A stretch of 64,000 nt of DNA from Pyricularia pennisetigena (lineage: Eukaryota; Ascomycota; Sordariomycetes; Magnaporthales; Pyriculariaceae): positions 5,965,189 through 6,029,188 of the forward strand of contig NC_043744.1 of NCBI RefSeq assembly GCF_004337985.1, written 5' to 3'. The translations under genes and the position numbers were made by a program. Below, piece by piece: positions 1-9,062 of this stretch. Within the stretch, counting starts at the first letter, position 1, and every line of letters begins with the position of its first letter. Below the pieces are notes generated by a model. It saw nothing but the letters and a program-made list of their open reading frames with translations. It made no database searches and was not told where the DNA came from.

Positions 1-157
1 CCTGGATTTGTTTTCTGATCTTGGCAGACAGCGTGTCGTTGAGGATAGGATTGGGGGACTCGGCGTCGTCGGCACGCGCCAACAGCGTCAGCATGAGCGT
101 CTCCTGGGCGCCGCTGAGGCTGACTTTGCCCTTGCCTTGGTCTGTTTTAGCTGCCAT
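1..157 (-). CDS. TcmP/LCMT-like O-methyltransferase, N-terminal fragment
   Basis: Reverse-strand reading from the ATG at 157 stays open to the left edge, giving about 52 residues. After a Lys/Gln-rich start it reads KVSLSGAQETLMLTLLARAD, then a stretch with PILNDTLSAKI. This resembles the start of the LCMT/TcmP family (leucine carboxyl methyltransferase fold; tetracenomycin-type polyketide O-methyltransferases), where 'SL.GAQET.L.TLYARA.....PIL.D..A' precedes the SAM-binding core. The SAM-binding region lies outside the window, so substrate and completeness cannot be judged. Such genes in fungi are sometimes stand-alone and sometimes belong to secondary-metabolite clusters; nothing visible to the right supports a cluster. 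The family call is by recognition of a short segment only. Confidence 0.6.
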   Translation of the reverse strand, partial: MAAKTDQGKGKVSLSGAQETLMLTLLARADDAESPNPILNDTLSAKIRKQIQ

Positions 158-1265
158 GATGTTGTATCGGAACTGGGTGTTGCGGGATGCAGTGCAGAAT
201 GTGGCAAATCAAAAGAAGGAGCAGGCACTTGGGTATATATGTTTCTGGCCGAGGACCTCGGTTCCCTCCAAGTCACAGGATACGATTCCGGACAGCGGAT
301 TTCTTGCACACCGTTGCCCCCAGTCGTATATGGGATTGTGGGGGGGCTGTGACCAATAGGCTGTACAAAAAACTGTATATAGTTCAGATGGATCCCGACG
401 CTGCTAGGATGGTCCCAAAGCTTCTGCATCATACATTTCAGCACATCATATGCCCGATTGCTCACGGCCTTTTATTCTTACCAAAACGGCCGTAACCGAG
501 CCCGAAAATTCGTCTAGAATACTACTGGTTGCTCGATCTCCGATAGAAGTACCCGGATGGTAATTATCTGGAACAAATGCAGTCGATACCAAGCATCAGC
601 CTCGTGTATTGTGCAGCGTATGGTGTAACTTTTGCGCCACATTAGAAGTAACTACCGTAATACAACTTCATTCATCCCCTCAAAGCGTCCAAGCAATTAC
701 AATGTCCCCAAGAATTTTCGTTTCCGGGCACGTCAAACCTTTCCACCTTGCTGTCCATCCTCTAGCCTCCCAATTATATGCAGGGTTGCTGGTGTGTAGT
801 ATAAGCAGTAGGTGACGTGCAGAATAAGTTCCGTGTCCTTGCTCATTGTAGTCAAAGAAGTCGATATTGAATTCCTCCTCTTCGTTGGCTGCTGGCTCTT
901 CTGGGGCGCAGACATTTTGATTTTATGAAATTTTTTAAATATTAAATATTTCAAGTTTGTGGAGATGGTTGTTCTGCTCGCGATAATATGGTTAGCCAAT
1001 GATGAGAGTAAACAATAGGGAACTTGTTACAGACTGTAGTTGTTGTTGTTGCTGGAGGTGACTACATTGGTGGGTCCCTCAGTTGTTGCCTTCTTTCAAA
1101 ATATCACTTTCCCGTCACTTTCCAGTCACTTCTGACCTGCCCAACCCATTGGTACGACCCCGCCAGATCCTCTGCACCACTTACTGAAAATCTTTTGTAC
1201 AGATTCCCTCGACAAGCTAGATTACAAAACAAGCTACATCACAAAACAAGATACATCACAAAACA
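158..1265. other. Intergenic region, divergent promoters
   Basis: About 1.1 kb between two divergently oriented genes. The only open frames are short, overlap on both strands and have no recognisable product. An A/T-rich patch lies near 920-960. I see no RNA gene or repeat here; it presumably holds the two promoters. Confidence 0.5.
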
Positions 1266-2584
1266 ATGGCTACCGCAGAGGGCCCCCCTGATGTCTACTC
1301 TCAGCGCGGAGCTGATTCAGTACCTACACCAGCTCTCGTATCTGCCGATTACCAGGCTGTACAAGACCATGTCCCTGCAGCTGGCCAAGGTCGACTTGGA
1401 CATGGACCTTGACCTGAAGAGCACCATACAAATGCTGGATTGCGAGCAGGATGACCCCGGAGTCATCACGCAGCTGCTTCACAGCATCCCCCGGGATCTC
1501 TTGTCGTCCATCGCCAAAGGTACAGTGGCCTACGATGTCTTCAACGGAGGACTAAACCATCACAGTGGTGCCTTTGCCGGCACCTATATCGCATCCCTCT
1601 CCATCGACGGTAGAGACGGCAGGTTCTTGACCGCCAACGAATATTCCACGCTTCGAGACCACCTCAAGACGTACTGCGACGCCTGGGACGATTTCTCCAG
1701 CCGCAAAGGAGTTAACTCGCCCTGGGAAATGGGATCCAACCATTCCGTCGTCTGCACGTCTCAAGGCTTTCGTCTGCCAAGTGGACAAGAAGAATCACGG
1801 AGACCTCGATGGGCCGTTGAGCATCAGCTCCGACACCCAAAAGCTCCGGGTCAGCCAGATGCGAGATAGTCTCCAAAAGCGCATAGATTACGCGCTCGAC
1901 CCGGTCGGCGACGATGAACAGCACCAGAGCCCCGTTATGGTCGGCTGTTCCGAGAAAATTGACGTCCACATTACAGCGCACGCCACCGACGGCCCGCTTA
2001 CAAGCACGACGTATACCTGGGCCCTGGTCGTCCGCATCCTGGCCAACGGGATGAACTTGAAAGTCGTCGACACCGTTCTCCCAGTTATCATTATCACGGA
2101 TAGAGACCAGCTGAGCTTGTCCGAAATGCTGGTCACCACCTTGGCTGAGTCTTTTGTTGTACAACAAGGCTTCAATGTGATACAAGCAGGTGGCCGCCGC
2201 GACAAGGGCGTGAGCCAGGCATTCATTAACCAGGGCCGGGACCATGTTGCCAACTTGATTCACTTCCAGGACACCATGGACAAAACGATGGCGCAGGTAG
2301 ATGCCGACTGCAAACGTATCAAGGTACACCAAATTCAACAGGAGACCCGCGAGCATTTGGACAGCCTCCTCGCAAGGGAGGAAACCGACAACGCAGCCGT
2401 TGCCGAGCTTACTGCACAGGTGGACGAGCTAGCAACTCGCGACCAGGCAAACATGGAGCTTGAGGCCAAGTTAAGGGAGGAGATTGAGTCCATGGAGAAG
2501 TCGAACGCGTACCGGGATGAGCTGTCGGCTGCGCTCGAGATGGCAACGGAGGCTATCAGGGGTTGGCTGGAGGAGCCAAACTAA
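1266..2584 (+). CDS. Unrecognised protein with C-terminal coiled coil
   Basis: Two open frames join into one gene. An intron at 1711-1765 (55 nt, GTTAAC...CAAG, phase 0) would link ...DDFSSRKG to AFVCQVDKKNHGD and leave the frame open to the stop at 2584. A one-base frameshift near 1725 is the alternative. The start is uncertain. ATG 1266 has a good context (ACAAAACAATGG) but needs a further intron at 1320-1380 (61 nt, GTACCT...CTGCAG). ATG 1291 lies directly in the downstream frame but in a poor context. The C-terminal ~90 residues are rich in Glu/Lys/Leu/Ala with heptad-like spacing (REHLDSLLAREE, ELEAKLREEIESMEK), typical of a coiled coil. There is no signal peptide or membrane segment. 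I do not recognise the family. Confidence 0.55.
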
Positions 2585-2805
2585 AATAGGGAGCGCTATC
2601 GAGCTTGAAACAGTTTCGCCTGTTCCAAGGTTGCAGGAGACGCAATGAACAACATCAGGCGTGGTTAGGAGCTCATGCTGTATTAGCGTTGGAGGTTAGC
2701 TCTTTCGCGGGCATTGTTCTTCGCGAAGATTTCAACGAACCTTGTCTACGATTTTTGCACTGCTGGAATGTAGCTTCGGGTTTACAGTGGACAAAGAGGC
2801 AAACG
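2585..2805. other. Spacer between coiled-coil gene and tandem repeat
   Basis: Short 3' flank of the preceding gene. No gene or repeat was seen before the tandem array begins. Confidence 0.4.
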
Positions 2806-3184
2806 GTCGGTGTCAAAGGCTAGACAGGATTGGTTTTTAAGTACTGCGCAGCTTCTGCATTAAATGTTACATGTTTCTCAGATGTATTTGCAAGTTATCT
2901 GCATCCCCTTTCCAGAAAATATTGGTCGGTACCCTCGGTGTCAAAGGTTAGACAGGATTGGCTTTTTGAATACTGGCCAGTTTCTGCATTAAATGTTACA
3001 TATTGCTTCAATTTATTTGCAAATTATTTATATCCCCTTTCCAGAAAATATTGGTCGGTGTCAAAGGTTAAACAGGATTGATTGGCTTTCAAGTACTGGC
3101 CAGCATCTGCATTAAATGTTACATATTGCTCAAATTTATTTGCAAGTTATCTGCATCCCCTTTCCAGACAGTATTGGTCGATCC
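2806..3184. repeat. Three-copy tandem repeat, units of 128 and 120 bp
   Basis: The motif TGTCAAAGG plus an AGACAGGATTGG-like block recurs at 2811, 2939 and 3059. Each copy continues through TCTGCATTAAATGTTACAT and ATCCCCTTTCCAGA to TATTGGTCG. Copies 1 and 2 are 128 bp apart because of an extra TACCCTCGG-type insert; copies 2 and 3 are 120 bp apart. Identity is high but not perfect. Copy 3 has a small ATTG duplication that breaks the reading frame shared by copies 1 and 2. The array lies between the coiled-coil gene and the small secreted-protein gene, and looks non-coding. Confidence 0.85.
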
Positions 3185-3285
3185 CATCGGATTTACAAGC
3201 GTCCAAGCCAGAACCAATTCGACACTGCTGACGATCTTGAATTCATCCTTTCCGAGCCCAAATCGTCCACAAGCCTTGATATCCG

Positions 3286-3672
3286 CTAGTCATCATCACC
3301 ACCTAGGTCCTGGTCGTCGAGGACGCGGCGGGGCGGCTTGGGAGCGGGCTGACCCGGCTGCTGGCTGGGGTTGCCGGTCCCGATAGAGATTGGAGGCTGG
3401 CCGTTGCCGGGGGTGATTTGCAGACCACCAGGGCCCAAGCTGACGCCGCCGCTTCCGCCGCCCGGAGTTCCATAGTTGAGGCCTCCCGGACCGAGCTGGA
3501 AACCTGGGCCGCCGTTTATGCCGGGGATGTTGATGCCGGGAGTTGTAGGGCCGTTGGGGTTGGATTGCTGGGGGTCCCGGGCCAAGAGGGGGATGGCGGC
3601 GACGGGGTGGCTGAAGGCGGCCAGAGCGAGCGCGAGCACGGCGTAGGTTGTTCGGTACATGATGTTTTGCAA
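3286..3672 (-). CDS. Small secreted Gly/Pro-rich protein
   Basis: Encodes a 128-residue protein (124 if the second Met at 3660 is used). The N-terminus, MYRTTYAVLALALAAFSHPV followed by AAIPLLAR, is a textbook signal peptide with a cleavage site near Ala-Ile. The mature part is low complexity, dominated by Gly, Pro, Asn and Gln in loose repeats such as GPGGLNYGTPGG and LGPGGLQITPG. It ends in an acidic tail (DDQDLGGDDD). There are no cysteines in the mature chain, unlike classical effectors or hydrophobins, and no catalytic motif. Secretion is inferred; function is unknown. The composition fits a cell-wall-associated or disordered secreted protein. Confidence 0.65.
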   Translation of the reverse strand: MQNIMYRTTYAVLALALAAFSHPVAAIPLLARDPQQSNPNGPTTPGINIPGINGGPGFQLGPGGLNYGTPGGGSGGVSLGPGGLQITPGNGQPPISIGTGNPSQQPGQPAPKPPRRVLDDQDLGGDDD

Positions 3673-3795
3673 CGAGGTTGTTTTTGAGTGTTTTGGTGGG
3701 GTTGGAGAGCCAAAGATTGAGAGGGAAACTCTGATTGTGTTGGTGTGATGAGTGAACCGAAAATTCCGAGAGCTGAAGGGGGGTTGGGCTCGGCC

Positions 3796-5351
3796 TTAAA
3801 TCATGTTTGGGCAATGGAAGACGTAATAGCCAACAATATCACGATCGCCAAAAACCTTTTGCTTGATTCCAGAGCTGGTGATAGCCAATACAGGCGTTCG
3901 CCATTCTAGAACAATCTCATATGCTTTAAGGTTGCGAATACGATCAGAGGGGGCTTTCGCCGGTGAGGGCCAGGCAACTGGATATTCATCTGACTCCTCA
4001 AGCTCCAATACCCCAAATAGAAATAGCACAACAGACGACGGCGATCCACCATGGCAGTCTCCGAGATTCCGTGATTCGAGGGTAACAGTCGACTGCACCC
4101 TTATTCCCGACTCTGACAGAGCGACGAGATGGCAAGGTTTACGAGTAAACGGCTAATCCGATGTTAGACTATTTCTCGGAAGAGAGAAATCTTGATTGAG
4201 TACTCCAATTCTAGGCCTGGGACATCTGATATGCGCTGTATAGGAGCGACGTTAATGCAATACTCTACAATAGACATGATAGATATTTGCGAGGGGTTTT
4301 CGAGGGACACTGACTCGATGGAGTTGATGCCCACTCGCTCTATCGGCTGCTTGACCCCATCGATTAAAGAGTTGTAGGGCGCAAATCGCGACATCAGATG
4401 CGGGGTCTTGAATTCTTTAGTATATGAACTCGACATCACTACCTTGGCACGTGAAGGCTGCCATCTCGCTCTTGGTCCATACTTTTTTAATCCCGATGAC
4501 ATGTACGCTATTGCCGATCAGGAAACTCCGTGTATCTGGCAGCCGACTGCAGAACAGGATGCTTGTTGTACAAGTCGCTCAAAGTAGCCACCACTCGGTT
4601 TGGTAGCGTTGCGTGCATTCTAGTCAAGATGCGGCAAGTTTATCAGGTCTGACTTGATAGTAGACGGCAACTACACAAGGTGGCTCCCGGAAATCTGTAG
4701 CCGTCCGTAGTCAGGGGCCGATGTTGGGGTGGAAAGTAACTTGACCGTTGGGTAAAAACGTCCGAGTTTATATCTACAACCTTGTCGATTCTTCGTCCCA
4801 TGAAATCAAGTATAGTCAGTCTACTGATATCTTGTGATGAGAATGCCCCCAGCTTGCCCCGCTTGATAGCAACTGGGGCGTAATCCAGACAAATGCGGCT
4901 AGACATTTGGAGAACCATGAGGAGACAGAAAGATGTTAATTTTTCGGACACTGATATACTCTCGCCCGCCAGTGTAAAAGTTCGGCATGCGATGCAAACA
5001 GTTAGCGACACTTACCAGGTTGGCAACCTAGCCAGGTCTGGATAAATCACAAGACGAACACTACGTAGTCGTTCTGGGCGTCATGAGACAAACCTCGGAT
5101 TGATTTTGGATCTGGGCACCAAACATGGTGAGCAAGAGTGCACAACACCCAATTACTCGAGACGCCCATCCGGCAGAATTGAGGGCTTCATTTTCAATTC
5201 CCTCACTCCTATTGAAAAGCATTTGTTTCAATCCACTAACTTTGAATCTGGGTGTGGTTGATCGAGATGCATCAGCCTTTCGAGACCAGCATCTAGAATA
5301 CGAATGCGAAGCCTGAGCTGTAAGTGTCAGTGTCGAGTCGAAGCTCCACAA
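3796..5351 (-). other. Unresolved minus-strand coding-like fragments
   Basis: Four minus-strand open stretches (5351-5061, 5011-4643, 4502-4164, 4098-3796) follow one another in different frames. At least one intron-like element is visible: a donor GTAAGTGTCG at about 5014 with a GCTAAC branch-like site just downstream. I could not assemble a convincing full-length protein or recognise any domain. It may be a fast-evolving multi-exon gene, a decayed gene, or chance open frames. Confidence 0.25.
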
Positions 5352-7045
5352 TCGGTGCAGCTCGGAAACGAATAGCTCTCCCTATATAAAGGTAGAACAC
5401 ACCGCATCAAGGAACGCTGGCAATTAGTAGATGACGAGGCAAGCCGGAGCCCGGAGCCCCGGTGTGCCGGATGAGACGTAGCGCCACGGGCTCGCCAGGG
5501 ATAGGAAAAGAGGTGGATACAGGTTGTTTCCAGATATTGCCAGTGGCTCGACCACACAGAGCCGCGCAATCAACGGCTATGGCGGTGGAAGATTGGACCC
5601 GTCTCGGGCGAGCGGGCGCCTTTTACGTCCTTTCATGGAAACTAGCGGAATACCACTAAAAAAGATGCACTGCATCGCCCGTCCAAGACGCACTCTCACT
5701 CAGCTCACCTTGGCACCATTCTGAGACTTTCGGCCATCTCAAAAGTACCACCCCAAGAACTCTGGATTGGGTGGCATATTGTGAATCTTGGGTGTTGGTG
5801 GTCAAGATTGCAATGGCAAAATGATGGAAAAGCGGTATTAAATGTCAAAACCTGGGCAGAATATTCCAGTGCACCGCGGAAATGCCATGCTGAGCGGTAC
5901 ATTTCCCCTCTTTGATCCCTCCATGATTGGGGTAAGCATCTCTAATTATTGCGGCAGTAATTGTCTGCTGCATTTGTTTGGACGAACACAAGTCTTCCAA
6001 GACGCTATTGAATGCAGCCTTTGTAAACCCACGTGTACCACACGTGTGTGGAAACTGGTAGGTCAGTTTAACGTCAGCGGCGCATACAACAGCTTATGAG
6101 GCAAGCAGGCAAAAGAACACAGAGAAGACACACCGCGCCAAGAGCGCCAAGTTCATGGCATGCTTGGATAGACCAATCGACGCGTCCAAGCTGGTATGAC
6201 CAGTCTGGGCACGTTTTACTCCGCACCTCTGCTTCCCCGTCGTTATTTGCCGTCCCCAGCTGGTTGCTTGGCGCAAGACTTTCCGCTAGAGGTAGACCGA
6301 CTGCCGGCGACGCGCAGAATTTTGTTAGTAATTCAATCATGACTGCACCATCATTGGCCGATCCGAGCAGGGGTCGGATATACGGCATTGCGGCTCTTGC
6401 AAGTGACATTGATTGTGGATGTTGGCGACGACAGAGGAAGGGCAGGAACAGAGACGAAAATGCAGCTTTAGACCCGAACTCGCTACGCAACTTACACATC
6501 TCTTTCTTGTACATTGCTTGTCATTCTCGGCGTGTAATCTCGGAGCAATGGGTGCGAATATCCGCCGCCCGTTCCATTTGCTGACCTCCCAACTACACGC
6601 GATTACGGCGCCGAGGTCTTGGATTCTCGGCGACGCGGGGACCAACCTGGGGACCCTTCCGGGGCCCCAAAAAACAAATCAACTTTGCAAAGAGCAACCA
6701 AAGTCCAGGGCTTGGCTTAACTGGCATTGGGTCCACGTTGCCGGAAAGCTTTCAGGCCAAGCTGGCTCAGCGGATCCCTTCCCATTTTGTTGGTTGATCC
6801 GGTCTTGCCTGCAAAGTTGCTGCCGTCAAATACAAGCTCGCCTCATGATTCCAGTGGCATTCGTCTCGCTTCAGTCGCTGCATCGCTACTCCTGGCATCC
6901 GTTTGCCCGGCCGGTCGCCAAGTCGCCAAGTAGCTCCTTGGCCGTCATTGGAAGCAGGGACACGGGAAGTGAACAAGTGCAGTAGGGCCCCGGAACCGTT
7001 GATTTGGGACTGATTCGTAATTGGTAGTGGTCGTGTCTGATGCAA
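5352..7045. other. Long intergenic stretch upstream of the transposon
   Basis: About 1.7 kb with opposing short open frames (notably around 6074-6584) that show no recognisable protein. Two CACGTG E-box-like hexamers lie 5 bp apart at 6030-6035 and 6041-6046. Before the transposon landed, the right part of this stretch was continuous with 8908-9062, so it probably contains the distal original promoter of the downstream MFS gene. Confidence 0.4.
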
Positions 7046-7047
7046 TA

Positions 7048-7089
7048 ACGTTGGGCTCCACATCTCCGACCCCCCTAAAGTCCGGCCCC
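7048..7089. repeat. Left terminal inverted repeat of the pogo element
   Basis: A 42-bp sequence beginning ACGTTGGGCTCC and ending CCGGCCCC. It is identical to the reverse complement of 8864-8905, preceded by TA. Confidence 0.95.
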
Positions 7090-7146
7090 CTTGAAAAATG
7101 TAACGACGAAATACCCCTTTTATAAACCGATTTAAATGTAAACCTA

Positions 7147-8754
7147 TCAACGCACAATAATACAATCATTGTCAGGCTCTCCCGGTTCGCTAACCTCTTC
7201 TCCATCGTTCAAATCCTCTAAACAGTCCCTATTATTTTCCTGTGCTTCATAAACGTTTTTTTTGCTGACCAAAAGCTCGTTGGGATCCGGAATTACCCTT
7301 TTCCTTTTGACCGGCCGTACCGCCTCCAATTTTGCTTTTAACAAACTGATTTTTTGCTGAGCTTCAGCCAATAAGATATCCTTGGTTTCGAAGCTTTTTT
7401 GGACTTTTGCAAACAAAAGCCGTGAAGTGGCGTTACTTTTTTCGGACCGGGAAATTTCCTGTAGTTGAAGTCGAATATCTCGGGTCGTTTTAGGGGTTTT
7501 CCAAATAAGTAAAGATTGGTCGTTAATTTTTTGGTTTGGGCTTTCCGGTGTTTTATCCCTTTGGAAGCCGTTATTTCTACCTTTTTCGACGTTGGCGTTG
7601 CTATTTTCTAATAAAAACGGGTTTAAAAGTGGTTTTGCCAAGTTCACCGGCCATAACCCCGTCGTACGCCAACCAGATTGAATGGTTTTTGCTATAAATG
7701 CTTTTGATCTGGCTTTTCGATAGCAAAGTAGAAAGTTTCGTTTCCCAACAACCGTTGAACAGCAAAACTGGTTTACAAATCCCAGGTGACGTCGATAAGC
7801 TTCCTTTAACGGCCCAAAAACCGATAAATCCAACGGTTGAAGAACGTGCGACGAATGAGGAGGTAAATATAAAAGCTGAATATTATTTTGGAGGCAAACA
7901 AGCATAAACTCGTCGCTGACGTGTGATCCGTGGCCGTCGAGAACTAATAAACGCTTTTCAGGAGTTAAAGGTTGGGTATTTGGAATAAACACCTTTTTTA
8001 ACCATTCGATACCTGTTTCATTATTTGTCCACCCGTTTTCTGTTGCATGAAATTGCCAGGTATCGAAAGGACTTAAATCAGCTGGAAACCATTGTTGCTG
8101 TACGTTTTTCCCCTTAAATATAACGAGGGGAGGTATAACAGCCCCCGTAGCTGATACACATTCGATTATGCTCGTCCAACCCCGCGTTCCAGGCTCTTTT
8201 CGCTGTAATGGCCGGATTTTATTACGCCCTAACACCAGGCCATTAGATCCTTTGCCTTCCATTATACCTGTTTCGTCCATATTCCAACGGTTGGCCGGTT
8301 TTATAGTATCGATAACGGGATTTTTCAAATAGGACCACCAAGATTTAATTACCTCGGTTGTAGCCCCATTAACCCGGGCATTTTCTATTCGCCGGGGCCT
8401 TTGGGTTTTCAAAATTGGATATCGGGCTATAAAACGGCTAACCCAATGTTTCCCAAGGCTTTTTCTTTCTCCGGCGGCCTGAAGAATTCGTTCCGCAAAA
8501 TAGCGTAGTTCTTGATGCGTTGGCGGAAGGCCTAACGCGGCCTGCGCAAGTACCCAATCTGCCAAATAGGTCTCCTGCTCCTGTGAAAGCCTTTGACAAA
8601 ATCTTTTCGCTTGTTGAATTGACTGGGCCCCCTTTAAACGATCGTGAAGGGTACTCCGAGGAATACCCCATTTTTGCGAGGTTTTGTGAACTGATTTGCC
8701 ATTTCTTATGTCAGAAATGGCAGCAAGAAGCTGATTTTCAGTGTACTGTTTCAT
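7147..8754 (-). CDS. Pogo-type DDE transposase
   Basis: A 535-residue intact ORF from the Met at 8754; the frame stays open upstream to a Met at 8781, giving 544. Residues ~4-42 form a psq-type helix-turn-helix (YTENQLLAAISDI...IPRSTLHDRLKG). Residues ~56-115 match the CENP-B/Tc5-type DNA-binding region. The DDE domain shows D160 (NMDETG), D273 (LVLDGHGSH) and D309 (HVLQPLDL). The last two are separated by 35 residues, as in DD35D pogo/Fot1 enzymes. The C-terminus contains a basic patch (RPVKRKR) that could serve as a nuclear localisation signal. All three acidic residues are present and no stop interrupts the ORF, so the enzyme may be active. It cuts and reinserts the flanking element at TA sites. 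Confidence 0.95.
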   Translation of the reverse strand: MKQYTENQLLAAISDIRNGKSVHKTSQKWGIPRSTLHDRLKGAQSIQQAKRFCQRLSQEQETYLADWVLAQAALGLPPTHQELRYFAERILQAAGERKSLGKHWVSRFIARYPILKTQRPRRIENARVNGATTEVIKSWWSYLKNPVIDTIKPANRWNMDETGIMEGKGSNGLVLGRNKIRPLQRKEPGTRGWTSIIECVSATGAVIPPLVIFKGKNVQQQWFPADLSPFDTWQFHATENGWTNNETGIEWLKKVFIPNTQPLTPEKRLLVLDGHGSHVSDEFMLVCLQNNIQLLYLPPHSSHVLQPLDLSVFGPLKEAYRRHLGFVNQFCCSTVVGKRNFLLCYRKARSKAFIAKTIQSGWRTTGLWPVNLAKPLLNPFLLENSNANVEKGRNNGFQRDKTPESPNQKINDQSLLIWKTPKTTRDIRLQLQEISRSEKSNATSRLLFAKVQKSFETKDILLAEAQQKISLLKAKLEAVRPVKRKRVIPDPNELLVSKKNVYEAQENNRDCLEDLNDGEEVSEPGEPDNDCIIVR

Positions 8755-8863
8755 TGGAAAGTTTGGAGCAAGAATCTTCAAAATGCAAGTTCTAAAGTGA
8801 AAAATTCGTCTAGATATTTATAAAATAAAACAAAGGGTTGACGTGGCTGAGTAGATATTTTTA

Positions 8864-8905
8864 GGGGCCGGACTTTAGGGGGGTCGGAGATGTGGAGCCC
8901 AACGT
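8864..8905. repeat. Right terminal inverted repeat of the pogo element
   Basis: The perfect 42-bp inverted copy of 7048-7089, followed by TA at 8906-8907. Confidence 0.95.
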
Positions 8906-9062
8906 TAAAACCCATCCACCTCTGCTTTTTCAAAGTGACGCTGCCCAGCAATCTTTTCCAACCTACATTCTCTCTTGATCAAGTTGCTTGTTCGGACGGA
9001 CGATCTGCAACAGCTCTTTTTGTGGTCTCACCAATATTCCCTGTTCCCGACAAGCAAAGACA

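Larger units (their letters stand above)
7048..8905 (-). mobile_element. Pogo-superfamily (Fot1/Pot2-type) DNA transposon, apparently complete
   Basis: The element is 1858 bp and bounded by perfect 42-bp terminal inverted repeats beginning ACGTTGGGCTCC (7048-7089 and 8864-8905). TA dinucleotides at 7046-7047 and 8906-8907 are the expected target duplication. It holds one uninterrupted transposase gene on the minus strand. Size, inverted-repeat length and transposase length match the Fot1/Pot2 class of fungal pogo elements. There is no sign of RIP-type decay: no stop codons in the ORF and identical ends. This suggests recent transposition. It sits about 157 bp upstream of the MFS start codon, with the transposase transcribed away from that gene. 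Confidence 0.95.

Noticed and set aside
1..5351. Secondary-metabolite cluster suggested by the TcmP-like methyltransferase
   Set aside because: No synthase, P450 or pathway regulator is seen on the right side. Any cluster would have to lie outside the left edge.
6074..6584. Overlapping 146-aa and 162-aa ORFs on opposite strands
   Set aside because: They are mutually exclusive, with no motif, no splice context and no sign of coding bias on either strand.
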